DNA from: CAYGHE01 sp964349805
GTDB taxonomy: Bacteria > Patescibacteriota > Saccharimonadia > Saccharimonadales > Saccharimonadaceae
Length of the DNA stretch: 64,000 nucleotides
Direction: 5' to 3'
Assembly: GCA_964349805.1 (NCBI GenBank)
Contig: CAYGHE010000004.1
Span: forward strand, 3,198-67,197
Shown here piece by piece: positions 34,996 through 43,690 of this stretch. Numbering within the stretch: position 1 is the first letter of the stretch; every line of letters begins with the position of its first letter. The notes below the pieces were generated by a model that worked only from the letters and a program-made list of their open reading frames with translations, did not search any database and was not told the origin of the DNA. The translations under genes and the position numbers were made by a program.

Positions 34996-36075
34996 ATGAG
35001 GCTATTCTTTGACGCTCGGTACATAACAACCGGCTTTCACGACGGTATTAGTCGCTATAGCGCTGAACTGGGGTCGGCCTTATCTCGAATAACACCAGTA
35101 ACTTTCATAATTTCTGCCAAATCTCAGTTATCGAAACTCCCAAAAAACTCCAAATACATACTGATTCATCCGCCAACGTCTACCAAAGAGCCTTTTACAG
35201 CAACTGTCTTGAACAAGTACAAGCCTGACGTGGTGTTTTCGCCTATGCAGACCATGGGAGCTCTGGGGCGCAAGTTCAAACTCATTCTTACGGTTCACGA
35301 TTTAATTTATTATCGACATCGCATGCCACCCCAAAGTTTACGCCCAGCAATTCGTGTTGGTTGGAGAATGTACCATATGAGTTACGCCCCTCAGCGCTTG
35401 GCATTAAATGCTGCCGACATGGTCGCTACGGTCAGCCAAACTAGCAAATATCAAATAGAACAGGTTAAATTAACTCATCACCCAATAGTTGTCGTTCCTA
35501 ATGCGCCCCGTGATTTGTCATCGTTCATCGAAAAAACTCCGGTCACTAAAGACATCAAGAACTTGGTGTACATGGGCTCGTTTATGCCTTATAAAAACGT
35601 TGAGACCTTAATAGCTGGTATGGAGTTTTTACCTGAATTCACCTTGCACTTGTTGAGCCGAATTTCACCAAAACGACAAAAAGAATTAACCAAAAAGTTA
35701 CCCAATAAATCTCAAGTGGTTTTCCATAACGGTACTAGTGACGAAGAATACGCCCAGTTGTTAATCGATAACGCGCTCCTAGTAACCGCTAGCTTGGACG
35801 AGGGTTATGGCCTGCCTATAGCCGAAGCGGCAGCCTTAGGAACACCTGCGGTAATCAGCGATCTAGAGGTTTTTCACGAGGTAGCGGGCAAGGGCGCTTT
35901 GTACTTTAACCCTAAAAGCCCGCAAGATTTCGCGGACAAAGTAATAAAAGCTTCTTCTAAAGAAGAGTATGTGGAACTCGTTAAGGAAGCTAAAAATCAT
36001 ATTAAAAATTTCAGTTGGGATAAATCGGCGCACATTTTATTAGATGCAATCAAGCATCTTGTGCACAACGAATAA
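34996..36075 (+). CDS. Glycosyltransferase family 4 (GT-B)
   Basis: 359 residues. The N-terminal half has RLFFDARYITTGFHDGISRYSAEL, like mannosyltransferases that begin with DAR...GI.RY. The C-terminal half has KNLVYMGSFMPYKNVETLI (about 190) and VTASLDEGYGLPIAEAAALGTPAVISD (about 260), the E-x7-E donor site. It probably adds a sugar to a surface polymer or glycolipid. It stands back to back with another GT4 gene, sharing a 40-bp promoter region. Confidence 0.88.
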   Translation: MRLFFDARYITTGFHDGISRYSAELGSALSRITPVTFIISAKSQLSKLPKNSKYILIHPPTSTKEPFTATVLNKYKPDVVFSPMQTMGALGRKFKLILTVHDLIYYRHRMPPQSLRPAIRVGWRMYHMSYAPQRLALNAADMVATVSQTSKYQIEQVKLTHHPIVVVPNAPRDLSSFIEKTPVTKDIKNLVYMGSFMPYKNVETLIAGMEFLPEFTLHLLSRISPKRQKELTKKLPNKSQVVFHNGTSDEEYAQLLIDNALLVTASLDEGYGLPIAEAAALGTPAVISDLEVFHEVAGKGALYFNPKSPQDFADKVIKASSKEEYVELVKEAKNHIKNFSWDKSAHILLDAIKHLVHNE

Positions 36076-36125
36076 GACCCTATACTTTCATTATATCACA
36101 TATAGCTATATATTGTCAAGTCGTG

Positions 36126-36131
36126 TACAAT
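36126..36131 (+). promoter_or_regulatory. -10 box for leaderless smpB transcript
   Basis: TACAAT ends 10 nt before the ATG at 36142, with no ribosome-binding site. Confidence 0.45.
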
Positions 36132-36141
36132 AATAGTTGTT

Positions 36142-36606
36142 ATGGCTAAGCCTAAAAAACAGTCTTCTGGCGCTATCGTTAACCGCCGCGCAAAATTTGA
36201 TTATGCGTTGGGCGATACTTTAACCGTGGGCATCGTACTTAGCGGCCCCGAAGTTAGAGCAGCGCGAGACAGTAAGGTTAGCCTCAAAGGCTCTTATGTA
36301 AACATCAGAGGCGGGGAATTGTGGCTTAATAACACTAGTTTTAGTTTAGTACTTAATCAACCGGGCGTACCCGGTGCCCGTAGCGTAGATACAGAGCCTA
36401 GAAAATTGCTGGCAAAACGCAGTGATATCGAGATGTTACAGAGCAAGAAACAACCAGGCATGAGTATCGTACCTCTTCGATTAATTACAAAGGGTAGATT
36501 CATAAAATTAGTTATAGCTGTCGGAAAAGGTAAGAAGCTTTACGACAAACGCGAGACTATCAAACGCCGTGAACAAGAACGCGAAAGCAAGACTGTTAAT
36601 CTATAA
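36142..36606 (+). CDS. smpB: SsrA (tmRNA)-binding protein
   Basis: 154 residues, normal length. NRRAKFDYALGDTLTVGIVLSGPEVRAARD (about 13-45) is the SmpB oligonucleotide-binding core, and LKGSYV, PRKLLAKRSDI and GKGKKLYDKRETIK are the further conserved blocks. It delivers tmRNA to stalled ribosomes for trans-translation. The tmRNA gene itself is not in this window as far as I can see. Confidence 0.97.
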   Translation: MAKPKKQSSGAIVNRRAKFDYALGDTLTVGIVLSGPEVRAARDSKVSLKGSYVNIRGGELWLNNTSFSLVLNQPGVPGARSVDTEPRKLLAKRSDIEMLQSKKQPGMSIVPLRLITKGRFIKLVIAVGKGKKLYDKRETIKRREQERESKTVNL

Positions 36607-36610
36607 GTGC

Positions 36611-36616
36611 TAAAAT
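36611..36616 (+). promoter_or_regulatory. -10 box for leaderless xth transcript
   Basis: TAAAAT ends 6 nt before the ATG at 36623. It lies just after the smpB stop. Confidence 0.4.
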
Positions 36617-36622
36617 AGTCCC

Positions 36623-37420
36623 ATGAAGCTTTATTCGTGGAACGTAAATGGTATTCGGGCGGTGATTAATAAAGAGGTATTTGCGCCTTTCGTTCAGCAA
36701 GAGCAGCCCGATATACTGTGCCTGCAAGAGACCAAGGCCAAGCAGGGGCAGGCCCTTATTGATTTGCCAGAATATGAAGAGTGCTGGAATAGCGCCGACA
36801 AAGCTGGTTATAGCGGAACGGCAATTTTTACCAAAATCAAGCCTATCAGCGTAATTAACGGATTAGCCGAGGGAATAGCCGAAAAGTACGGCCTCGCTAA
36901 TGATAGTTACGGTGACCCAGCAAAAGAAGGCCGGGTAATATCCGCTGAATTTGATAAGTTTTGGGTTGTGAACGTTTATACCCCCAACGCCAAAGATGAC
37001 TTGTCCAGGTTGAAATTAAGACACCAGCAATGGGACCCAGCTTTCCTTGAACACTTAAAGACTCTCGAAAAATCTAAACCCGTATTAGCTTGTGGTGATT
37101 TTAACGTAGCCCATCAACCAATTGACTTGGCACGGCCAAAAGAAAACGAAGGCAAAAAAGGATATACCCCCGAGGAGCGCGAAGGTTTCAGCCAGTTCTT
37201 AAAAACTGGTTTTATTGATACTTTCCGATACAAATACCCCGAGAAAACAGACGCCTACAGCTGGTGGACTCACTGGGCGAACGCCCGAGCCAGAAACGTG
37301 GGTTGGCGTATCGATTATTGGTTAGCCAGTCAAAAGTTAGCCGACAACATCAAAGAAGCTAAAATCCATCCTGACATTCTGGGGTCCGACCATTGTCCAG
37401 TAAGTATAGAGCTGATATGA
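36623..37420 (+). CDS. xth: Exodeoxyribonuclease III / AP endonuclease
   Basis: 265 residues. Catalytic motifs of the EEP fold are present: SWNVNGIRAV (about 4), LCLQETKAK (metal Glu, about 33), NVYTPNA (about 115), ACGDFNVAHQPIDLARP (about 152), and the C-terminal RNVGWRIDYWLAS and LGSDHCPVSIEL with the Asp-His pair. It cleaves abasic sites in base excision repair. Its stop overlaps the next start (ATGA). Confidence 0.96.
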   Translation: MKLYSWNVNGIRAVINKEVFAPFVQQEQPDILCLQETKAKQGQALIDLPEYEECWNSADKAGYSGTAIFTKIKPISVINGLAEGIAEKYGLANDSYGDPAKEGRVISAEFDKFWVVNVYTPNAKDDLSRLKLRHQQWDPAFLEHLKTLEKSKPVLACGDFNVAHQPIDLARPKENEGKKGYTPEEREGFSQFLKTGFIDTFRYKYPEKTDAYSWWTHWANARARNVGWRIDYWLASQKLADNIKEAKIHPDILGSDHCPVSIELI

Positions 37421-38160
37421 GCTTATCACCCGAACTACAGACCTTACGCGATAAACAGCCTTTTTACGAAGGAAATGACGAGGTCAAGAAAACCCTTTCA
37501 ACCAAGGTGCTTTCTTTGTTAATAGCACCCACCGCAGTTGGTAAATCTACAATCGTAAAAGAAGTTCTTGGGCAGCAAACGACCTGGAGCGAAGTAGGTA
37601 GTTTTACTACACGACCAAGACGCCCTAATGATCCCGATAACTACAGGACCGGATCGGAAGGTATTACGACAGCCTCGATGATTGAACAAATAAATAATGG
37701 CGAACTAGTCAATTATTCAATTCATCCTGCGGGTTATATTTATGGCACGCCCCCAGAGAGTTTTCCGTCTGGGTACAATTTGTTACCAGTCTTGCCAGAC
37801 AGCGTACCGGTTTTGCAGCGCGCAGGTTTTAAGAGGGTAGAGACATCTTATATAGTGACTGAAGTTGAAGCATGGAAAATTAGATTAGGGGACAGGATAT
37901 CCGACCCTTCCATATCCGCGAGAATGGAGGAAGCCGTAGTTTCATTAAGATACGGTTTAGACAATGCCGATGACCTTAATTTTATAGAAAATGCTGGTGG
38001 TCCTGAAGGATTGCAAATAGCCGTGCAAAATATTATTGATATCACCCTAGGCAAACACGAAGCAACCTTAGACAAAAACCGCTTAGTGGAGTTAACTAAA
38101 GACATGTTAACTTTTGCCGAACAAGTTATGAAAGAACACTCCTTAGAGGATAAATCATGA
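37417..38160 (+). CDS. Guanylate-kinase-like P-loop protein
   Basis: 247 residues from the ATG at 37417 that overlaps the xth stop. The P-loop is LLIAPTAVGKSTI (about 27-39). The following SFTTRPRRPNDPDNY matches the GMP-binding segment of guanylate kinase (TTRxxRxxExxxxxY), and INNGELVNYSIHPAGYIYGTP matches the later GMK loop. The C-terminal 100 residues are longer and more divergent than in Gmk (about 205 residues). It may phosphorylate another nucleotide, or be a paralogue with a new role. The next gene again overlaps by 4 nt. Confidence 0.72.
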   Translation: MSLSPELQTLRDKQPFYEGNDEVKKTLSTKVLSLLIAPTAVGKSTIVKEVLGQQTTWSEVGSFTTRPRRPNDPDNYRTGSEGITTASMIEQINNGELVNYSIHPAGYIYGTPPESFPSGYNLLPVLPDSVPVLQRAGFKRVETSYIVTEVEAWKIRLGDRISDPSISARMEEAVVSLRYGLDNADDLNFIENAGGPEGLQIAVQNIIDITLGKHEATLDKNRLVELTKDMLTFAEQVMKEHSLEDKS

Positions 38161-38894
38161 GCGATAAGCTACAGAAAATAGCTGTTTTTGATATAGACGG
38201 AACGCTGTTTCGTTGGCAATTATTTCACGAGCTAGTGACCGAACTCACTCTGGCTAAGGTTTTCCCATCAAACACTTATCGTTTAATTGATGACGCTTGG
38301 CAGAGATGGCGTGGCGGCGAGATGCCTTTTAACGAATATGAGAAACTTGTCATTGACACCCTTATTACTTATTTACCTCTAATTCCCGTGCCGACATTCG
38401 AAGCGGCAGCTAAAAAAGTAGTGGCTCAAAGCGGACATAAAATTCATTATTACACTCATAATTTGCTCAAAAAACTGCAGGCTGACGGTTACTATACGTT
38501 GGCAATTTCGGGATCCCAGCAAGAGGTACTAGGACTGTTCGCTAATCGCTATAAATTCGATGATTGTATCGGTGCTGTTTATGAAAGAAAGGGCGGCCGA
38601 TACACTGGTCAAATTAGCCGTGAAGTTTATGGGCGCAAAGGACAATTATTACAAGAGTACTTAGAAAGCCATCCTAGCTTAACGCTAAAAGATAGCGTAG
38701 GTATCGGTGATTCGGAAGGTGATATACCAATGCTAGAAATGGTAGAAAACCCCATAGCGTTCAGCCCTTCAGAGGGTTTGTTTAAAGAAGCTAAAGAACG
38801 TAAATGGAAAGTAGTGGTCGAGAGAAAAAATATAAGCTATACGCTGGAGATGCAAAATGGAAAATACATATTGGCAGAAACAGTCGTCTACTAG
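38157..38894 (+). CDS. HAD-superfamily hydrolase (SerB-like, subfamily IB)
   Basis: 245 residues. Motif I is AVFDIDGTLF with nucleophile Asp at about 12. A helical cap follows (about 20-95). Motif II is AISGSQQEV, motif III has the Lys in YGRKGQLLQEYL, and motif IV is VGIGDSEGDIPMLE. Enzymes of this branch remove phosphate from phosphoserine or lipid phosphates. The substrate is unknown. It overlaps the GMK-like gene by 4 nt and the next gene by 38 nt. Confidence 0.85.
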   Translation: MSDKLQKIAVFDIDGTLFRWQLFHELVTELTLAKVFPSNTYRLIDDAWQRWRGGEMPFNEYEKLVIDTLITYLPLIPVPTFEAAAKKVVAQSGHKIHYYTHNLLKKLQADGYYTLAISGSQQEVLGLFANRYKFDDCIGAVYERKGGRYTGQISREVYGRKGQLLQEYLESHPSLTLKDSVGIGDSEGDIPMLEMVENPIAFSPSEGLFKEAKERKWKVVVERKNISYTLEMQNGKYILAETVVY

Positions 38895-39648
38895 TCCACT
38901 ATTCCCAGATGTAGAGTGGAGTAAACCTCAGCAGCGCTCAAAGGCAGGGAAATTAGGTATTATTGGCGGTAATAAGCTTGGTCTTATGGCCGTATCTGAA
39001 AGCTATCAAACGGCTTTATCGACCGCCGCTGGAGAAGTGAAAATACTCTTGCCAGATAGTCTTAAAAAGGCTTTGCCAAAACAAATGAGTGATGCCGTTT
39101 TTGCCCCCAGCAATAAATCAGGGGGATTAGCTAAAGATGCTTTTAATGAGATGCGGGCTTTAGGTGAATGGGCGGATGGCATTTTGCTGATTGGCGACGC
39201 TGGTAAAAATAGCGAAACAGCCGTCTTGTACGAGCGTTTTGTCGCCGAATACGAAGGCCCTCTGACGATAACTCGTGACGCCCTAGATTTACTGAAAAAC
39301 AACTATCAATCATTAGTGGACCGGCCGCAAACACTAATGATAATGTCTTTTGCACAAGCCCAAAAACTATTTCAAGCTGTCTATTATCCAAAGGTTCTAA
39401 CATTTAGCATGCAATTAAACCGACTGGTCGAAGCTATGCATAAATTTACTATCACGTATCCTATATGCATCAGTGTCTTTCATAATGACACTTTAGCTAT
39501 AGCTCACGGCGGTCAAGTTGTAACGCAACCACTAGACGACCCCATGCCGATTTGGCGCGGAATTACTGCGACAAAAGCGGCTGTATACTGGCTTTGGAAC
39601 CGAGAATATCCCTTGCAGGCAACGGCTGCCTCATTAATCGAAACCTAG
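38857..39648 (+). CDS. Divergent NnrD/YjeF-C-like (ribokinase-fold) protein
   Basis: 263 residues. KAGKLGIIGGNKLGLMAVSE (about 30) and GILLIGDAGKNSETAVLYERF (about 108) recall the start and nucleotide site of ADP-dependent NAD(P)H-hydrate dehydratase. The C-terminal GTGD-type motif that carries the catalytic Asp is replaced by PIWRGITATKAAVYWLW. It is therefore probably inactive for that reaction or has changed function. GGAG lies about 8 nt before the ATG, inside the HAD gene, so translation is coupled. Assignment is tentative. Confidence 0.55.
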   Translation: MENTYWQKQSSTSPLFPDVEWSKPQQRSKAGKLGIIGGNKLGLMAVSESYQTALSTAAGEVKILLPDSLKKALPKQMSDAVFAPSNKSGGLAKDAFNEMRALGEWADGILLIGDAGKNSETAVLYERFVAEYEGPLTITRDALDLLKNNYQSLVDRPQTLMIMSFAQAQKLFQAVYYPKVLTFSMQLNRLVEAMHKFTITYPICISVFHNDTLAIAHGGQVVTQPLDDPMPIWRGITATKAAVYWLWNREYPLQATAASLIET

Positions 39649-39670
39649 AGAATGATTGTCCTTTTATATC

Positions 39671-39758
39671 TGGTACCGCGAGCCGGACTTGAACCGGCAC
39701 GTCCATAACGGACACTAGATTTTGAGTCTAGCGCGTCTACCAATTCCGCCATCGCGGC
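39671..39758 (-). tRNA. tRNA-Leu (anticodon CAA), CCA encoded
   Basis: Minus strand. Acceptor GCCGCGA with TCGCGGT (G1-U72 wobble), D arm GGCGGAATTGGTAGACGC, anticodon stem CTAGA/TCTAG with loop CTCAAAA (anticodon CAA), a long variable arm (GTCCGTTATGGAC), T arm GCCGG TTCAAGT CCGGC, discriminator A and CCA. The long variable arm is typical of a class II tRNA. Confidence 0.93.
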
Positions 39759-39837
39759 ACAAGATGTAAAACAACTTTCATAGCAGGTGCGATCTGCTAA
39801 TGTATTGTACAATAGAATAGGGTGGCAATCTATAGAC

Positions 39838-41022
39838 ATGCAACCGAATCAACCGCTTGGTAACCAAGATCAAAATAGTGACGACGCATCCAAACAGGCT
39901 GCGGTAGATTTAGTGCGCTCTCAAATTGACAGAATATATGGCGGGGAGGTAGCCTCGGATCCGCAACAACCAGCTATAGAAAACCCTTACGAAAGAACTC
40001 ATCAAGAACACCCTCAGCCTCAAGCGGAACAGTGGAAAAAATACCATACGGCTTGGCAAGATTATTATCAAAAATATTACGAGGGTTACTATTCTCATCA
40101 TCTGCACCGAGCTAAACAAGATTTAGAGGAGCGCATAACTCAATCCAAGAGCCCAGCAGTCCAGGAACACCAACCCCCTAGCTACTTTAGCGATCAACCC
40201 AAAGAGGACGCCCCCTCTGATGAAACGTTATCAGTAAACGATGCTGTTTTTGATTTACGCCAGAAATTACTGTTAAGAATTAAAGATTCAGCTAGCAGAG
40301 TAAAGAAAAGTCGGCATTTTATACCTATAACGGCCGCTGTAATAGTAGTGTTTGCTTTTCTGTTTTTGCAATATAACCGCCTAGTAATATCTAACGTCAT
40401 GGCCTATGTGAGCCCTGGCAAAATTGACCCGCAAAACATTGTCGTCGAACCTGGTAGAGCTATCGCGGTCGGCCCTGAGCCCCGTTTGATTATCCCTAAA
40501 ATTAATATCGACGTGCCCGTAATCTACGGCATTGGTAACGATCAGGCCTCGCAATTAACTGCGATGGACAAAGGAGTGGCTCACTTTGCTATACCCGGTG
40601 CTAGCAGCCGCCCAGGACAGGTCGGCAACACTGTAATCGCTGGGCACAGCAGTAACGACTTGTTCGACAATAGCCAATATAAATTTATCTTTGCGCAACT
40701 CGAGAGATTAAGCGAAGGCGATATGATATACGCTCACTATGAAGGTGTTCGCTATGCTTACACCGTAACCAAAAAGGATGTAGTTAAACCAACGGACGTT
40801 TCCGCTCTAGTTTATCCAACCGACAAGCCAGTTATGACGCTAGTAACCTGCACACCTGTCGGCACGGCCTTGAATCGCTTGTTGGTAACCGCCGAGCAGG
40901 TTAGTCCCGATCCTAGCAGCTTCAAACCAGCACCGACCACAGAGGACAGCGAAGAAGATGTATCCATGCCTGGCAATTCTCCTACGATATTCGAAAGAAT
41001 ATTTGGCAACCGTCAATACTAA
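39838..41022 (+). CDS. Class D/E-like sortase
   Basis: 394 residues from ATG 39838. A long polar, Gln/Pro-rich cytoplasmic N terminus (1-155) precedes one membrane helix (IPITAAVIVVFAFLFLQY, about 162-179). The extracellular sortase barrel begins at RLIIPKINIDVPVIYG (about 220). Catalytic residues are His270 in IAGHSSND, Cys338 in TLVTCTPVG and Arg347 in LNRLLVTA. It joins sorting-signal proteins to the cell surface or to each other. No protein in the window has a complete sorting signal. The cytoplasmic extension is unusually long. Confidence 0.9.
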   Translation: MQPNQPLGNQDQNSDDASKQAAVDLVRSQIDRIYGGEVASDPQQPAIENPYERTHQEHPQPQAEQWKKYHTAWQDYYQKYYEGYYSHHLHRAKQDLEERITQSKSPAVQEHQPPSYFSDQPKEDAPSDETLSVNDAVFDLRQKLLLRIKDSASRVKKSRHFIPITAAVIVVFAFLFLQYNRLVISNVMAYVSPGKIDPQNIVVEPGRAIAVGPEPRLIIPKINIDVPVIYGIGNDQASQLTAMDKGVAHFAIPGASSRPGQVGNTVIAGHSSNDLFDNSQYKFIFAQLERLSEGDMIYAHYEGVRYAYTVTKKDVVKPTDVSALVYPTDKPVMTLVTCTPVGTALNRLLVTAEQVSPDPSSFKPAPTTEDSEEDVSMPGNSPTIFERIFGNRQY

Positions 41023-41026
41023 TAAA

Positions 41027-42490
41027 TTACCGTAAAATCATGCGCACGCGCTGCAGGCGATAACCATCGTCAGTGGTTCCAATGCTGTATAAGTATCGTC
41101 CATTATTCGTTAAAAGAACCGTGTGCCTACCGGCTACTTGATTGATATCGTGTTTATTCATGCCGTCAAACTCGCGGATAGTTAAGTTGCCGCCCCGATC
41201 TGACCAAATATAATTATCGTCCAGCCACTGCAAGACAGCTGTTTGTCCTTCGCCTTCAATTGTCGAAGAGGCTAGGGATTGATATTCCAAGTCATAGCTA
41301 GCAAAATACTCTTCTGACTGAGCTAGAAGATATTGGCCGTCAGGGCTGAACTGCAAATAACGTACGTCTCTATCCAGATTGAACGAAGCAAACGTCTTTA
41401 AATCAGAAACATCTTCTTTGCTGTTAGGATAACTGCCGCTCAATATTTCTACCTTATTACCGGTGGAAATCGCTGTATAGTTCTCATTAAAATAGCGCGT
41501 GGTAGTGATTAGAAAAGGAGTATCAGAGTCGTTTTCTAAAGAACGAACCACATAAGAGTTATCATCTCCCTCCTGATATATACCAACGACTCTGCTAGCA
41601 CCGGATTCATCTTTGCCAATATAAGTAACGGCATTGCCAGCTTCATAAACGTCAAACGAAGAAACGTTTCTTACTAGCGGGTCTGATACGTTAGCGCCGG
41701 GCACCTCAAGCCGTCGTATATTGCCATCTACTAACGCGTAAAATTGACTGCCGCCAGATCCTGCGAACTGAACATCGCTTATATTAAGTTTGAACAATTC
41801 CGTGAGATTCCTAGTAGAGCTTACGTCCCGCGTGTCAAGCGCTAGCCATTCTTTATTTTCGCCATAAGTGTGTTGCACAAGAACATAGCGTCCAGCTTCA
41901 TCCCAGGCAACCATAGAAAAATCATGCAAACTATTTGGGTTAGGGGCAGCAGAATAAATAGTGCTTGGAATAGTTAAGGTTTCAGATTTTATCGTGTCGG
42001 AACGAACATCTACCAATTCAAAACTAGGGGCCGTAGCTTGACGTTGCAATAATATTTCGCGGCCTTCTGGAGCCGCCAGACTAGCATAAAGTTCATTGTA
42101 CTGTGCAACTGTTTCGAGTGTTAATTCTTTCGGTACAAGTAAAGCATAGTTAAGCCAGGTTAGGGTGCCGGCTTTTATATTAATGGTCTTTTGCCATGTT
42201 TCGTATCCATCACGCCAGATTGTAAACTCGTGAACGCCAGGCAACACAGAGCTTTTACTGGGTGTGCGCGAGCTAATAGCGTTTCCATCAATTGTTACAG
42301 TGGCACCCGATGGAGTAGACCCGAATTGCACCAACGAACCCTGCTGCAGGCGGCCTTCGTCCATATTAAACCGATACCCTAGGGTAAAAAGTATTATCAA
42401 AGAGGCTGTAGTAATGACAGTCAGGCTCATTAAAGTATAGACAAGCACCCGCCTGAATATCTCTCTTTTTCGTGAAAGGCGACGATACAT
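41027..42490 (-). CDS. PEGA-domain membrane protein with beta-propeller-like C terminus
   Basis: 487 residues. A membrane helix at about 14-36 (VYTLMSLTVITTASLIILFTLGYRF) is followed by a PEGA domain (about 55-115), with GSTPSGATVTIDG, SSVLPGVHEFTIWRDGYETW. The remaining 350 residues contain repeated WD40-like strands such as DVRYLQFSPDGQYLLAQSEEY and AVLQWLDDNYIWSDRGGNL. It probably sits on the outer face of the membrane; the PEGA domain is associated with surface structures. No enzyme motif is seen. Confidence 0.82.
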   Translation of the reverse strand: MYRRLSRKREIFRRVLVYTLMSLTVITTASLIILFTLGYRFNMDEGRLQQGSLVQFGSTPSGATVTIDGNAISSRTPSKSSVLPGVHEFTIWRDGYETWQKTINIKAGTLTWLNYALLVPKELTLETVAQYNELYASLAAPEGREILLQRQATAPSFELVDVRSDTIKSETLTIPSTIYSAAPNPNSLHDFSMVAWDEAGRYVLVQHTYGENKEWLALDTRDVSSTRNLTELFKLNISDVQFAGSGGSQFYALVDGNIRRLEVPGANVSDPLVRNVSSFDVYEAGNAVTYIGKDESGASRVVGIYQEGDDNSYVVRSLENDSDTPFLITTTRYFNENYTAISTGNKVEILSGSYPNSKEDVSDLKTFASFNLDRDVRYLQFSPDGQYLLAQSEEYFASYDLEYQSLASSTIEGEGQTAVLQWLDDNYIWSDRGGNLTIREFDGMNKHDINQVAGRHTVLLTNNGRYLYSIGTTDDGYRLQRVRMILR

Positions 42491-42497
42491 AATCTAC

Positions 42498-42503
42498 ATT
42501 ATA
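42498..42503 (-). promoter_or_regulatory. -10 box for leaderless PEGA-protein transcript
   Basis: TATAAT on the minus strand, 7 nt before the ATG at 42490. Confidence 0.55.
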
Positions 42504-42627
42504 CCAAGCGTATACATTTTTTAACCAAGACTTGTAATATTCGGCTAATACGCTTAAGATAATGATATCGCTTAAGCCCCTTAATGCGGCGATAAAAAGC
42601 AGCACTACTAGTGAGAATTTATAAGAA

Positions 42628-43584
42628 ATGAGTCAAGACAAAAAAACAGTTACTGTCAATGGACGGCGCTATGACGTAGCGACCGGCCTAGCACTTAATT
42701 CTACAACTCCTGCAACTCCTGGACGTAAATATGCTGACATTAAAAAGTCTCCGCATGCAAAAATTGTTCACTCGGCCGTGCAAAAATCTAAAACGCTTCA
42801 CCGCAAAGTGGTCAAGAAACCCAAGAGCACGGCGCAAACAGTTGTTCCACCCCGTAAAATTGGCCGCAATATGGATATAGCTCGCAGTAAACTGATAGCT
42901 CGATTTGCTCCTACGGCACAAGAAAATCAACCTGCAAAAAAGGTGACTAGCAAATCACAGAGTGATATCGGGCCAGTTAAACATCCTTTAACAGCCAAAG
43001 TAGGGTCCACTAAAAAAGCAGACCTCCCGGTAAAACCTAAAAACAGTCGAGAAACCAAAGAAGAGGCTATTTCCGCCGCCTTAAAAGCCCCTAAGTCTTC
43101 AGCTAGTGCCAAACGCAAGACTCCGCCAAAATTAAAACGTTTCATAAACGTTTTTAGTATCGGATTTATCTGCCTAGTTATTGGTGCGGCGGCGGCATAC
43201 ACCAATCTACCCAGTCTCTCCGTAAAGGTGGCTGGTGCACAAGCCGGCGTTAACGCTTCTTATCCTGGCTACAAACCCGATGGTTATAGATTTAGAGGGC
43301 CAGCATCATTTAGTAACAACGAGGTGTCTCTGACTTTTCGTGCCAACACTGGCAATAAGTATTTCACCATAAAACAATCTAAAAGCTCTTGGGATTCAAG
43401 CGCTGTAAGAGATTACGCTCAAACTATATTAGGTGAAGATTTTGTAACTATCCGACAAAGCGGCTGGACTATTTATACTTATGCTGGCAAAGCTGCCTGG
43501 GTTAACGCTGGAATATTGTACACAGTAGACGGCGATGCACGTCTTACCAATGAACAGATACGCCGTTTGGCCACTAGTTTGTAA
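42628..43584 (+). CDS. Membrane-anchored protein with long basic cytoplasmic region, unknown
   Basis: 318 residues. Residues 1-170 are rich in Lys, Pro and Ala (KTLHRKVVKKPKSTAQ and similar), probably disordered and cytoplasmic, suited to bind nucleic acid or membrane lipids. One transmembrane helix follows (VFSIGFICLVIGAAAAYTNL, about 174-194). The outer domain (about 200-318; FRGPASFSNNEVSLTFR) resembles DUF4367-type folds but I am not certain. It is divergent from the PEGA gene. Confidence 0.7.
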   Translation: MSQDKKTVTVNGRRYDVATGLALNSTTPATPGRKYADIKKSPHAKIVHSAVQKSKTLHRKVVKKPKSTAQTVVPPRKIGRNMDIARSKLIARFAPTAQENQPAKKVTSKSQSDIGPVKHPLTAKVGSTKKADLPVKPKNSRETKEEAISAALKAPKSSASAKRKTPPKLKRFINVFSIGFICLVIGAAAAYTNLPSLSVKVAGAQAGVNASYPGYKPDGYRFRGPASFSNNEVSLTFRANTGNKYFTIKQSKSSWDSSAVRDYAQTILGEDFVTIRQSGWTIYTYAGKAAWVNAGILYTVDGDARLTNEQIRRLATSL

Positions 43585-43676
43585 CTCTCAGTAGGTGAAA
43601 AGAGATTTTAGGGGCAAGCCGAGTGGCAGGACCCGTAAAACTAATAGCCGGTATCTAGTTAGGTGCTGTTAGCTGT

Positions 43677-43682
43677 TATAAT
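43677..43682 (+). promoter_or_regulatory. -10 box for leaderless gltX transcript
   Basis: TATAAT ends 8 nt before the ATG at 43691, with no ribosome-binding site. Confidence 0.6.
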
Positions 43683-43690
43683 TAGATTTA

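Noticed and set aside
39645..39839. Small minus-strand ORF with MAELVDALDSKSSV
   Set aside because: It is the well-known false translation of a tRNA-Leu gene, which lies exactly there.
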